A DNA stretch of 64,000 nucleotides from Deltaproteobacteria bacterium (GTDB lineage Bacteria; Desulfobacterota; Syntrophia; Syntrophales; UBA2210): the NCBI GenBank assembly GCA_016933965.1, contig JAFGTS010000037.1:1-64000 (forward strand). Reading direction: 5' to 3'. This document shows positions 9,064 to 16,864 of the stretch, in pieces. A program made the translations under genes and the position numbers. Position 1 is the first letter of the stretch, and each line of letters opens with the position of its first letter. The notes under the pieces were generated by a model. The model did no database searches, had not been told where the DNA came from, and saw only the letters and a list, made by a program, of their open reading frames with translations.

Positions 9064-10326
9064 TTACAAGGTCCTGCAGTCAAAATAGAACCGAGCCGTA
9101 TCCATCTGGGCCAGTTGTTTTCCCCCTTCATAGAGCTGTCCCATCTTGATATCGCGCCAGTGCTTTTCGATATCATGATCCCGGTCGGCGCCGCAAGCCC
9201 CCAGTATTTCCATGGCCTTCTCACAATCCTCAACACACCGGTCGGCGACGAACATCTTTGTCAGCCGGGCCTTTGCGAGGATCTCAGGTGACCACCGCGG
9301 GCCGTAGCGTTCGGGTTTATCGAGATACTCCGCAAGCCGGTAGGTCGCCGATCGGGAGATCTCGATCCCCGTTACGATCTCAGCGAGCTGCGCGGCCACG
9401 GCGTCGTGTTCTTTCAGCGGCCTGCCGTGAAGCGTGGTGCGGGAGCAGAAATCCTGGAGGATCTCATAGACGTTGAGCATCGGGCCGAGGGAGAAAGTGG
9501 CCGACATCATTCCCAGGGTCAGCACCTCCTTGAAATACAGCGCATCCAGTCCCGGGCCGTGGGCACGATACCTGAGGGGGACCCGGACGTCTTCGAACCA
9601 TACATCACCGTTTTTATCGGCCGCCATGCCGGCCTTTTCATATGCCCGTCCCTGGGTCACGCCGGGCGTGTCGGCCGGCACATAAATGTAGGCGATATCC
9701 TCTTCTCTTTCAGAACCGGGGCTGGTGGTGCACACCACGCCGAAAAGGTCCGCCAGTCCTCCCGTGTTGGTGGGCCACAGCTTGTGACCGTTGATCACCC
9801 AGTGATCATTGTCCTGGCGGGCCGTGGTTTTAATGGTCCTTCCATGGATGAGCTCGATGTTCTCAATATCCGAGCCTCCCTGGGGTTCCGTCATGGCCAC
9901 GACCCCGTAGACGGGTTCCTTGGAATCAACGAAGATGGGCGCCAGTTCGGCGCAGAGGCGCCGGTTGATGTGCGGCTTGACGGCTATCATTACCATAGGC
10001 CAGTAACAGACGCCGAAGGCCAGCGCGATACCTGCGTCGGCCCGGGCCACTTCCTCGAACATCCATCCAGAGGCGGTGGCCAGCAGGTCCGTTTCACCGA
10101 AACTCCAGCCGCCGAATTCCGCCGGTATGAGCGCCTTCTGAAAACCCAGGTCGACCATCAATGTCTTGAATGCCGGTTCTATCAGGCGGTGTTCCTCCCA
10201 GTCCTCGTCAAAGTTCCTCCTGTTCGGGATGACCACCGTGTCGGCCCAGTTTCTGATGATCCTGCGGATGTAGGTTTCGGCGGGGGAATTCGTCACGTTC
10301 TTCAAAAACGGTTTGTGTCCGGTCAT
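9064..10326 (-). CDS. acyl-CoA dehydrogenase (catalytic Glu retained)
   Basis: Flavoprotein that forms an alpha,beta double bond in an acyl-CoA thioester and passes electrons to ETF or a similar carrier. The 420 residues span the usual N-terminal helical domain, the middle beta domain (MTEPQGGSDI and the following GHKLWPTNT) and the C-terminal helical domain. LYEGGKQ near the end corresponds to the IYEGT motif that carries the catalytic glutamate in many family members. I start at the second ATG (10326) because AAGGGGG precedes it; an ATG 18 bases upstream has no site. It follows a second acyl-CoA dehydrogenase by 14 bases and is the last gene of a minus-strand operon with two Fe-S proteins. 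Substrate unknown. Confidence 0.9.
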   Translation of the reverse strand: MTGHKPFLKNVTNSPAETYIRRIIRNWADTVVIPNRRNFDEDWEEHRLIEPAFKTLMVDLGFQKALIPAEFGGWSFGETDLLATASGWMFEEVARADAGIALAFGVCYWPMVMIAVKPHINRRLCAELAPIFVDSKEPVYGVVAMTEPQGGSDIENIELIHGRTIKTTARQDNDHWVINGHKLWPTNTGGLADLFGVVCTTSPGSEREEDIAYIYVPADTPGVTQGRAYEKAGMAADKNGDVWFEDVRVPLRYRAHGPGLDALYFKEVLTLGMMSATFSLGPMLNVYEILQDFCSRTTLHGRPLKEHDAVAAQLAEIVTGIEISRSATYRLAEYLDKPERYGPRWSPEILAKARLTKMFVADRCVEDCEKAMEILGACGADRDHDIEKHWRDIKMGQLYEGGKQLAQMDTARFYFDCRTL

Positions 10327-10340
10327 GTGCGCCCCCTTCC

Positions 10341-11594
10341 TCATATGGTCGATGATCCGTAATAATGACGTGCCACGTCCATTTCCACGGGGGTCCTCCC
10401 TCCCAGGAGGACCTGCATGGTCTTTATGTCGCGCCAGTGTTTTTCAACATGCCACTCCTTCGCGTATCCGGCGGAGCCCATCATTTCCATGGCCCTGTTG
10501 ACGGCATGCATGCAGCAGTCGAAAACCCGCACCGATATGCTTTCCGAGAAGACAACGAGCTCTTCGGCTCCTTTAAGGCTGAAGCCCGCCGGCCGGGCGA
10601 CGGCCCGGGCCTGGCTGTGTATCAGGATCCGGGCGGTAACGATATCCATTGCAACCTGGGCCAGCACGGCCGCGTCCATGGGGTTTTCCTTCAGAAGCCC
10701 TTTACCCTTGATCACCCTGCTGTCCGCCCAGTCTTTCACGAGCCCGTACACGTCCGTCGCCGAGCCGACGGCCAAGGCCCCCGTCAGGAGGGTAAACCAG
10801 GGAATGAGTCTTCGATACAGGCGTTCTCCGCCTTTCAGGACCTGGTGATCGGCTACGGGAACACCGTCGAAATCAACATCGCAATTGACGCTCGCAAGAA
10901 GTCCCGTTGTTTTCAGCGGGCTGCCTTTCTTGACGCCCTGTGTATCGGAGGGAATGATGATTAGGACAATGCCGTCGGGAGCGGCGGCAAAGACGGCGAA
11001 ACGGGAGGCGGTATATCCCGAATTGACGGGTCGTGCGGCGCTTCCACTCAGAAGCCATCCATTGTCCCCCGGGGACATATCGGCAGCAACCTCACGGCCT
11101 GAAATAAAAGGTCGCGCCGGCCGGCCGTTCTCGCCGAGACCGGGAGGAATGAGTGCCAGCGGGGCTGTTGCCGGATCATCACCGCAGAAGAGCGATGCCA
11201 GGTCTTCAATGAGCGCCGGCGGTACGTCTTCCTCCTGCAGTATCGAGGCCGCGACGGCCATTGCCGCCGCCGAAACATAGCCGATCGCCGGATCGCCCCT
11301 GCCGATCTCCTCGTAGGCCCGTGCCAGCGCCGATGCCGCGTCGGGAAGGGGAAACCCCACTCCACCCATGGCTTCCGGCCATATCAGCCGATGCAGGCCG
11401 ATCTCGCCGGCGAGGATCTTGAGGGCCGACATCTGGTGTTCGAACTGTTCCCGGTATTCCAGCCGTTTTTCGACGCACTCCGTCCGGACCCACCGGTCGA
11501 CGCTTCTGGCGATCTCTTCTGATTCGGCGTCCAGCCACTCGGTGGGATAGGGGAAATATCCCACGCCGGAAGCGCCCGTATCGGTGCTGTTCAT
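10341..11594 (-). CDS. acyl-CoA dehydrogenase homologue, IYEGT Glu replaced
   Basis: A 417-residue acyl-CoA dehydrogenase-fold protein, co-transcribed with the neighbouring paralogue. The start is set at 11594, where AGGAGG lies just upstream; the longer open frame upstream has no ribosome site. The family C-terminal region is present (MMGSAGYAKEW, then EKHWRDIK), but the segment aligning with IYEGT reads VLLGGRT, so the usual catalytic glutamate position is glycine. The middle FAD/substrate domain is also less canonical. It may form a heteromer with the downstream subunit, as in known two-gene acyl-CoA dehydrogenases, or use a glutamate elsewhere as long-chain and isovaleryl enzymes do. Both are inference. 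Confidence 0.82.
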   Translation of the reverse strand: MNSTDTGASGVGYFPYPTEWLDAESEEIARSVDRWVRTECVEKRLEYREQFEHQMSALKILAGEIGLHRLIWPEAMGGVGFPLPDAASALARAYEEIGRGDPAIGYVSAAAMAVAASILQEEDVPPALIEDLASLFCGDDPATAPLALIPPGLGENGRPARPFISGREVAADMSPGDNGWLLSGSAARPVNSGYTASRFAVFAAAPDGIVLIIIPSDTQGVKKGSPLKTTGLLASVNCDVDFDGVPVADHQVLKGGERLYRRLIPWFTLLTGALAVGSATDVYGLVKDWADSRVIKGKGLLKENPMDAAVLAQVAMDIVTARILIHSQARAVARPAGFSLKGAEELVVFSESISVRVFDCCMHAVNRAMEMMGSAGYAKEWHVEKHWRDIKTMQVLLGGRTPVEMDVARHYYGSSTI

Positions 11595-11605
11595 GAGAAC
11601 CTCCT

Positions 11606-12490
11606 TTATTCCGTCTCCCGGAGCAGGTCCAGGTCGAGAGGGAGCGACTTGCCGGGATCGCGGTAAAGCGTCAGGGCATCTTCCGGGCAGTGTTCCACAC
11701 AAAGCTCACACCCCATGCAGAGCTCCCTGTTATAAAGAAAATTTCCATCTTTCCATTGAATTGCCTGAAAGTGGCAGAAAGACTCACAGATGCCGCAATC
11801 AGTGCATTTTTCCGCGTCTCGTATCACCGAATAGCCTGATTCGACCGACTGGGACAGGTCGGGACGCAATTTCACGCCATGGCGGGAGGCGATCAGGCTC
11901 ACGCAGGTATCGGGATGACAGTTGCAGATGACACCCGTCCCTCCCCCGGTAGCCACCTTGAAGAACGCCTGGGTGACGTACCCCTCGTCCCGGAATTTTC
12001 TGACGAGGTCCAGGGCTTCCTCCTGGGATATCCTGCGGGCATTGTACTTTTCACAGTGCTCCAGCCAGAATGTCGCCAGGTCCTTGCCCACGGCAAGGCA
12101 GGAATTGATGGACCACGCCGGGGCGTTCGTGGCCAGCTTGCAGGGACAATCCATGACGGCTATGAACTCGGGTTCCTGGAAGATGATCTTGTAGGCATAC
12201 TTGAACGGGATCGCCCGGCGGTTCTCTTCGGAAAGGACGCTGACGTCCTCATTGAGGGTCAGGATCTTTTCAATGTCCTTTCCCGACAGCACCTTGGCGT
12301 GATACCGGTTGAAGGCCATCCGTCCCAGGGGAGCCAGCGGTTTGAACCAGGTCAGGTATTTCAGTCCCCGCAGAAGCACTTCGACCGTTTTCACATAGGG
12401 ATAGTAGAAAACGAAGTAGATATAATTGTGGATCGCCCGGTCGACCCTCCATCCGTGTTTCTTGAAGATGAGCTTCGTCGAATCTTTCAT
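11606..12490 (-). CDS. 4Fe-4S ferredoxin-domain protein (acyl-CoA dehydrogenase operon)
   Basis: A 294-residue protein with an N-terminal domain of unknown function (about 1-210) and two C-terminal 4Fe-4S motifs (CTDCGICESFC and CMGCELCVEHC). The N-terminal domain has extra cysteine groups: MDCPC and CNCHPDTC. Start 12490 is chosen for GGAGGGATCC directly upstream. It shares architecture with the next upstream gene, so the two are paralogues. Lying 11 bases before two acyl-CoA dehydrogenase genes, it may carry electrons to or from those flavoproteins; this is inferred from position. No exact family name is claimed. Confidence 0.75.
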   Translation of the reverse strand: MKDSTKLIFKKHGWRVDRAIHNYIYFVFYYPYVKTVEVLLRGLKYLTWFKPLAPLGRMAFNRYHAKVLSGKDIEKILTLNEDVSVLSEENRRAIPFKYAYKIIFQEPEFIAVMDCPCKLATNAPAWSINSCLAVGKDLATFWLEHCEKYNARRISQEEALDLVRKFRDEGYVTQAFFKVATGGGTGVICNCHPDTCVSLIASRHGVKLRPDLSQSVESGYSVIRDAEKCTDCGICESFCHFQAIQWKDGNFLYNRELCMGCELCVEHCPEDALTLYRDPGKSLPLDLDLLRETE

Positions 12491-12528
12491 CCGGATCCCT
12501 CCGGTCTCCCGCCTTTCCTGACAGGCCG

Positions 12529-13611
12529 TCAGGCGAACCTGCTGAAATCGACCCCCCGCTGCCTGCCCCGCTCCCGGAACCATTCCTGTTCATTCTGTGG
12601 CGGGGTGTCCTGTTCCTCCGGCGTCTTGCGGACAAGCGTCACCGCCTCCATTGGGCAGGTGGTCACGCAGAGCCCGCAACCGATGCACCGTTCTTCAATG
12701 ACGTGCCACACATCGCCCCGTTCCTCGATGGCCGATACCTGGCACCGTTCATCGGCGCAGATGCCGCAACCGCTGCAGAGCGCCGGATCGATGCGGGCGA
12801 TGTAGTTGGAATTGATGGCATCCCGGATCCCCAGTTCATTGATGGACCGGAGAATGCCGCAGCAGCACCCGCAGCAGTTGCAGATGAAGAAATGTCCCTT
12901 TTCCACGTTGAGGGTCTGGTGGACAAGGCCGATTTCTTCACAGTACCGGATCAGTTCGTATGCTTCTTTCTTGGTAATGGGCCTGCCCCAGTGATAGTTG
13001 TCGAAAAGGCCCGGGACAGGAGCGATGGCCATGCAGACCTCCAGCGGCCTGTCGCAGCCGCGGCCCAGTAACCGCTGTTCCTTCCGGCACACGCACTCGC
13101 CGACGGCAAATGATTGCCCCTTTTCGATCAATGTCGAAACCTGCTCGTAGGGGAGCGTTTCCGTTTTGTCGGGAACGGTCGTTTCAACAGGGATCACGCG
13201 CGTCTGCTGTGGCTTTACCGCAAAGAACTGGTGTGAAAAGATCCTGTTGTATTCATTGCAGAGCCGCGCTAATTCCGCGTCCATCCTGTCGACCTGGTAT
13301 TCATAGATGCCGACGGCCCAGGGCACCATTTTGAAGAGCTTGAGGGAACCGCCGTCGATGCCGAGTATCTGCCCGCGCTCCCGCCACATGGCGGTCAGCA
13401 TCTCTTCAAGCCCTTCCAGCGGTCGTCCCGTCCGCTGGGCGATCTGTTGCGGTGTTTCGAAGGAGAGCCGCAGGTCACAGAACAGCTCCGCTTCTTCGGG
13501 GGTAAAAACTTTTTTTAGGATCTTCAGTTCGATGCCCGTCTCGGTTGCCGGAAAACCGTTGGGCAGCGTGTCAAGGACTCCGGCCAGTTTTCGATACACC
13601 TCTTCGCTCAT
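12529..13611 (-). CDS. 4Fe-4S ferredoxin-domain protein, larger paralogue
   Basis: A 360-residue protein. An N-terminal helical part (about 1-110) may be winged-helix-like. It is followed by a cysteine-rich middle domain with GECVC, then FICNCCGCCCG, and two C-terminal 4Fe-4S motifs (CSGCGICADERC and CIGCGLCVTTC). The middle-plus-ferredoxin order matches the downstream gene, with CNCCGCCCG in place of CNCHPDTC. The dense cysteine run suggests a further cluster or metal site, which is unproven. It is placed between the aminotransferase (62-base gap) and the smaller Fe-S gene (38-base gap). Probably an electron-transfer partner of the two acyl-CoA dehydrogenases; specific role unknown. Confidence 0.75.
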   Translation of the reverse strand: MSEEVYRKLAGVLDTLPNGFPATETGIELKILKKVFTPEEAELFCDLRLSFETPQQIAQRTGRPLEGLEEMLTAMWRERGQILGIDGGSLKLFKMVPWAVGIYEYQVDRMDAELARLCNEYNRIFSHQFFAVKPQQTRVIPVETTVPDKTETLPYEQVSTLIEKGQSFAVGECVCRKEQRLLGRGCDRPLEVCMAIAPVPGLFDNYHWGRPITKKEAYELIRYCEEIGLVHQTLNVEKGHFFICNCCGCCCGILRSINELGIRDAINSNYIARIDPALCSGCGICADERCQVSAIEERGDVWHVIEERCIGCGLCVTTCPMEAVTLVRKTPEEQDTPPQNEQEWFRERGRQRGVDFSRFA

Positions 13612-13673
13612 GATGATTCCGCTCCTTTTCAGCTTTCAAAAGAACTTGATGTTCCAGCACTCAATCCCGTTGG

Positions 13674-14978
13674 CTATTTCGAAGATTCCACGTATTCCAC
13701 GATCTTTTCTGCTATCGTATTGATGGTCTTTTCAAACTTTGAAACATCCCGTTCAAGGAGCGTGAAGCGGAACCCCGGCAGGGCGGTGAAAAAGGAGGTC
13801 AGCGGTACGACGCAGATGCCCGTCGCGGCCAGGAGGTAGTAAACGAAACGCTTGTCCTTTTCCATGCGGCCGTCGATTATCGTGTCGACGTAATCCTTGA
13901 CGGCGGCATTCTCGATATGCAGTTTCTGTTTGCCATTCAGCACCGCATCGTTGAAGACGACGGTCATGTAAAAGGCCCCGTTCGTCCTGTTCACGACGGT
14001 GTACGGTACGTCCTTGAGGATATTGAAGGCGATATTCGACAATTTCTCGTAGTGGCGAGTCCGCTTGTTCAGATACTTGTGATATTCGGGGTGGCTCATG
14101 ATGACGGGGATCGACATCTGCGGCAGGGTGGTGGAACAGACCTCGGACATCTTCTGCGTAAAGATGGTGTTGATGTACCGTGCGAAGGTCTCGTCCTTGT
14201 CGGCGTTGTATACCTCGATCCAGCCGCACCGCGAGCCGGGCCAGGGGAACTCCTTCGAGATCCCTTTCATGCTGACGGCGGGGACGTCCTCGATGACATC
14301 GGAGAGGGGAACGGTTTTCTGCCCGTTATAGACAAGATTCCGGTACGTTTCATCGAACACCAGGAAAAGGTCGTATTCCTTTGCGATGCGGACGATATCC
14401 CGGATGGTTTCCTCGGGGTACACGTATCCTGTCGGATTATCGGGGTTGATGACCAGGATCCCCACGATGGTATTGTGGCTCTTGACCTTGCGCTCCATTT
14501 CGGCGATGTCCGGCTGCCAGTTGTGATAGGGGTTCATGCGGTACGTGTTCGGCGGAAATGAAGCATGATGAACCTCTGCGAGCAGATGGGTGGAGTAGGT
14601 CGGTTCCGGCATGATGATGCGGGCGTCGATACGCATCGAACTGTAGGCGCGGGCGATGGCGTCGCCGAGACCGTTGAAGAAAATGATATCGTCCTTATGA
14701 AGTTTGTACTGTCCCCGTTTGTTGACCAGTTCTGCCAGGAACTCGCGGGTTTCGTCCATCCCCTTGGTCGGCGAATAGGCGAATGATGAATCGTTACTGA
14801 TGATTTCCTTGACACAGTCCTTCATCCAGGCCGGTATTTTTTCCCCTTTTATGACGGGGTCTCCGATGTTCTCCCAGGTGATGCTGACACCGTTTTCCAT
14901 CAATTTGTTGGCTACGCCCACGATATTTCGTATCTCATAGGTCAGGCCGGTCCCCGTTTTCGCGATGTCGAATCTCAT
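13674..14978 (-). CDS. pyridoxal-phosphate aminotransferase, class I/II
   Basis: A 434-residue fold-type I aminotransferase of the AspC/alanine-aminotransferase group. It shows NPDNPTGYVY for cofactor binding, FDETYRNLVY with the pyridine-nitrogen aspartate, and the Schiff-base lysine K242 in GISKEFPWPGSRCGW. The tyrosine-containing N-terminal segment (FAYSPTKGMDETREFLA) is also typical. Substrate is not resolved by sequence; alanine or aspartate-type activity is plausible. It is the first gene of the minus-strand run that continues into the Fe-S and acyl-CoA dehydrogenase genes, though the 62-base gap leaves the link open. The 163-base region upstream is shared with the divergent acetyltransferase gene. 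Confidence 0.88.
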   Translation of the reverse strand: MRFDIAKTGTGLTYEIRNIVGVANKLMENGVSITWENIGDPVIKGEKIPAWMKDCVKEIISNDSSFAYSPTKGMDETREFLAELVNKRGQYKLHKDDIIFFNGLGDAIARAYSSMRIDARIIMPEPTYSTHLLAEVHHASFPPNTYRMNPYHNWQPDIAEMERKVKSHNTIVGILVINPDNPTGYVYPEETIRDIVRIAKEYDLFLVFDETYRNLVYNGQKTVPLSDVIEDVPAVSMKGISKEFPWPGSRCGWIEVYNADKDETFARYINTIFTQKMSEVCSTTLPQMSIPVIMSHPEYHKYLNKRTRHYEKLSNIAFNILKDVPYTVVNRTNGAFYMTVVFNDAVLNGKQKLHIENAAVKDYVDTIIDGRMEKDKRFVYYLLAATGICVVPLTSFFTALPGFRFTLLERDVSKFEKTINTIAEKIVEYVESSK

Positions 14979-15063
14979 AAAACCCCCAATGGATTTGCGA
15001 TTTTTGACGAAATAGATTAATACAGTTCAATGAAAAAAGCCATGATAATTTTTATCCGTACCA

Positions 15064-15091
15064 TTGCAATCGGCCGTTTCGTGCATACTAT
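15064..15091 (+). promoter_or_regulatory. candidate sigma-70 promoter for the acetyltransferase/M20 pair
   Basis: TTGCAA (15064-15069) and TACTAT (15086-15091) are separated by 16 bases, about 50 bases before the acetyltransferase start. Each hexamer matches consensus at four or more positions. Sequence-only prediction. Confidence 0.4.
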
Positions 15092-15141
15092 AGGGGGCAA
15101 CCACTATTTTATTTTGGACGGTACGTGCACATAAGACGTCC

Positions 15142-15723
15142 GTGATGAAAGGGAACATGGAAAAAGAACAGCAACAGAAGGGGAACAACAACGGTAACCG
15201 GGAACGGGTTGAGATCGACATTCGTGAAATGGAGATAGACGACCTGGCAACAGTGTTTCACATGGGCGAGCAGCTCTTCAAGGCCAAGGATGTACCGAAC
15301 CTCTACCGGACCTGGGATGAATATGAGGTCATCACGTTTTTCCAGGGCGATACGGAACTCTGCCTCGTGGCCGAGGTGGAGGGTCGTGTGGTGGGGTTTC
15401 TCCTGGGCACGACGGTGACCAAGAGCCGCTCCGCATGGAAGTACGGCCTCATGGCATGGCTCGGTGTCAATGCATCGTGCCGCCGTCACGGTGTTGCGAA
15501 GAAGCTTTTCGAGGAATTCAGGGATATCATGGAGGAACAGGGGGTCCGCATGCTTCTCGTCGATACCGAGGCCGACAATGAGGAGGCCCTGCGGTTTTTC
15601 GAGAAAATCGGCTTTGACAGTCCCGAGGAACATGTGTACCTGAGCCTCAACCTTGCAACGAAGAGGCGCCGGTCGAGAAAATTGAAAAAGAACAATGGAA
15701 ACAACAGGCGTAAAAAGACATGA
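15142..15723 (+). CDS. GNAT-family N-acetyltransferase
   Basis: A 193-residue predicted acetyl-CoA-dependent N-acetyltransferase. The GNAT core runs from about 25 to 170: acceptor-side strands around VAEVEGRVVGFLLG, the acetyl-CoA loop in CRRHGVAKKLFEEF (R-x-x-G-x-A pattern), and the C-terminal TEADNEEALRFFEKIGF typical of RimI-like enzymes. Both ends are low-complexity and charged: N-terminal Q/N/K-rich and C-terminal K/R/N-rich. Several start codons are possible (GTG 15142, ATG 15145, ATG 15157); the last has GGGA upstream and may be the real one. The reading frame overlaps the M20 hydrolase start by 29 bases, suggesting translational coupling. Substrate unknown. Confidence 0.82.
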   Translation: MMKGNMEKEQQQKGNNNGNRERVEIDIREMEIDDLATVFHMGEQLFKAKDVPNLYRTWDEYEVITFFQGDTELCLVAEVEGRVVGFLLGTTVTKSRSAWKYGLMAWLGVNASCRRHGVAKKLFEEFRDIMEEQGVRMLLVDTEADNEEALRFFEKIGFDSPEEHVYLSLNLATKRRRSRKLKKNNGNNRRKKT

Positions 15724-16834
15724 CCAGGCGGGACCCGTCCAACCCCGAAGGCTCAGAAAGCTCCTGAAACGGATGATCGATATCTACAGTCCTTCGGGCA
15801 AGGAGGAGGAACTGCTTGCGTATCTTTCTTCCTACCTGAAACGCCAGGGGCTTCCGGTCATGCGGCAGGAGGTGGATGACAGCCGGTACAATATCGTGGT
15901 TCATCCGCCATCGGGTGATGCCTGTCTCTGCCTGGTGGGTCACCTCGATACGGTCGTAGCCTACGATCTTGATCAGTACGGGTATGACACGGAAGAAGAC
16001 AGGGTGACCGGCCTGGGCGCGGCCGATATGAAGGGAGGGTGCGCCGCCATGATTGAGGCCTATATGGCGGCATGGGAAACCCTTTCCGGCAGGGTTCCCG
16101 CTGCCCTTGCACTGGTCGTCGGAGAGGAAGAGGACGGAGACGGCGCGCAACGGCTGGTCGAGGAATATCATTTTCCCTGGGCCATCATCGGTGAACCGAC
16201 GAACCTCATGCCCTGCCTGGGGCATTACGGATATCTGGAGATCCAGCTGGTAACCAGGGGAACACGGGCGCATGCCTCGCTGGCAAACCGGGGGAAAAAC
16301 CCCGTGGAGGCCATGCTCAGGGTCCTTCTTGCCCTGACCTCTCATATCGAGAAGAAACGGCCGAGGCTGGTCTGTAATATCCGTGAACTCTACAGTTCCC
16401 CCGCGGGGTTCGTCGTTCCCGACCGGTGCGAGGTCTGGATCGATGTACACATGCCTCATGACGCTCCCGTCGGGGCCATCACGGTGGAACTCGAGGAAGT
16501 GGTTGCGGAGGAACAGAAGAGGAATGCCGACCTGGAAACATCGCTCTCTTACAGCACTATCAACGCCGGCTATGATATTCCGGAAAAGGGTACACTCGTC
16601 CAGGTGCTGAAGGATGTTTTCAGGGAACGGTCCCTTCCCTGGTCGCCGCAGGTATTTCGCAGTCATTCCGATGCCGGCATCCTCTGGGAGGCGGGAATAA
16701 AGCCCCTGATCCTGGGACCGGGAGGTATCGAGCAGGCCCATGCTCCGGAAGAGTCGGTTTCCTTTGAAGAGGTCCTTCGGGCGGCCGTCCTCTACCGGGA
16801 CTGTCTCGTCGCGTTGTCAACGAGGCAGGTGTGA
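15695..16834 (+). CDS. M20-family metallohydrolase (ArgE/DapE/CPG2-like)
   Basis: A 379-residue zinc-dependent amidohydrolase or peptidase of the M20 family. Metal and catalytic motifs are in order: GHLDTV, GAADMKGG, GEEEDGDGA, GEPTNL, and a C-terminal histidine region (IEQAHAPEESV). A dimerisation insert (about 180-290) is present. Members hydrolyse N-acyl amino acids or dipeptides; which one here is not evident, but overlap with an acetyltransferase gene (29 bases) hints at paired acetylation and deacetylation. The first about 20 residues before the catalytic domain are poorly conserved in character, so a later start is possible. No signal peptide, so cytosolic. Confidence 0.85.
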   Translation: METTGVKRHDQAGPVQPRRLRKLLKRMIDIYSPSGKEEELLAYLSSYLKRQGLPVMRQEVDDSRYNIVVHPPSGDACLCLVGHLDTVVAYDLDQYGYDTEEDRVTGLGAADMKGGCAAMIEAYMAAWETLSGRVPAALALVVGEEEDGDGAQRLVEEYHFPWAIIGEPTNLMPCLGHYGYLEIQLVTRGTRAHASLANRGKNPVEAMLRVLLALTSHIEKKRPRLVCNIRELYSSPAGFVVPDRCEVWIDVHMPHDAPVGAITVELEEVVAEEQKRNADLETSLSYSTINAGYDIPEKGTLVQVLKDVFRERSLPWSPQVFRSHSDAGILWEAGIKPLILGPGGIEQAHAPEESVSFEEVLRAAVLYRDCLVALSTRQV

Positions 16835-16864
16835 CCGGTCTTTGCTGGATTTAGCCGCGACCCG

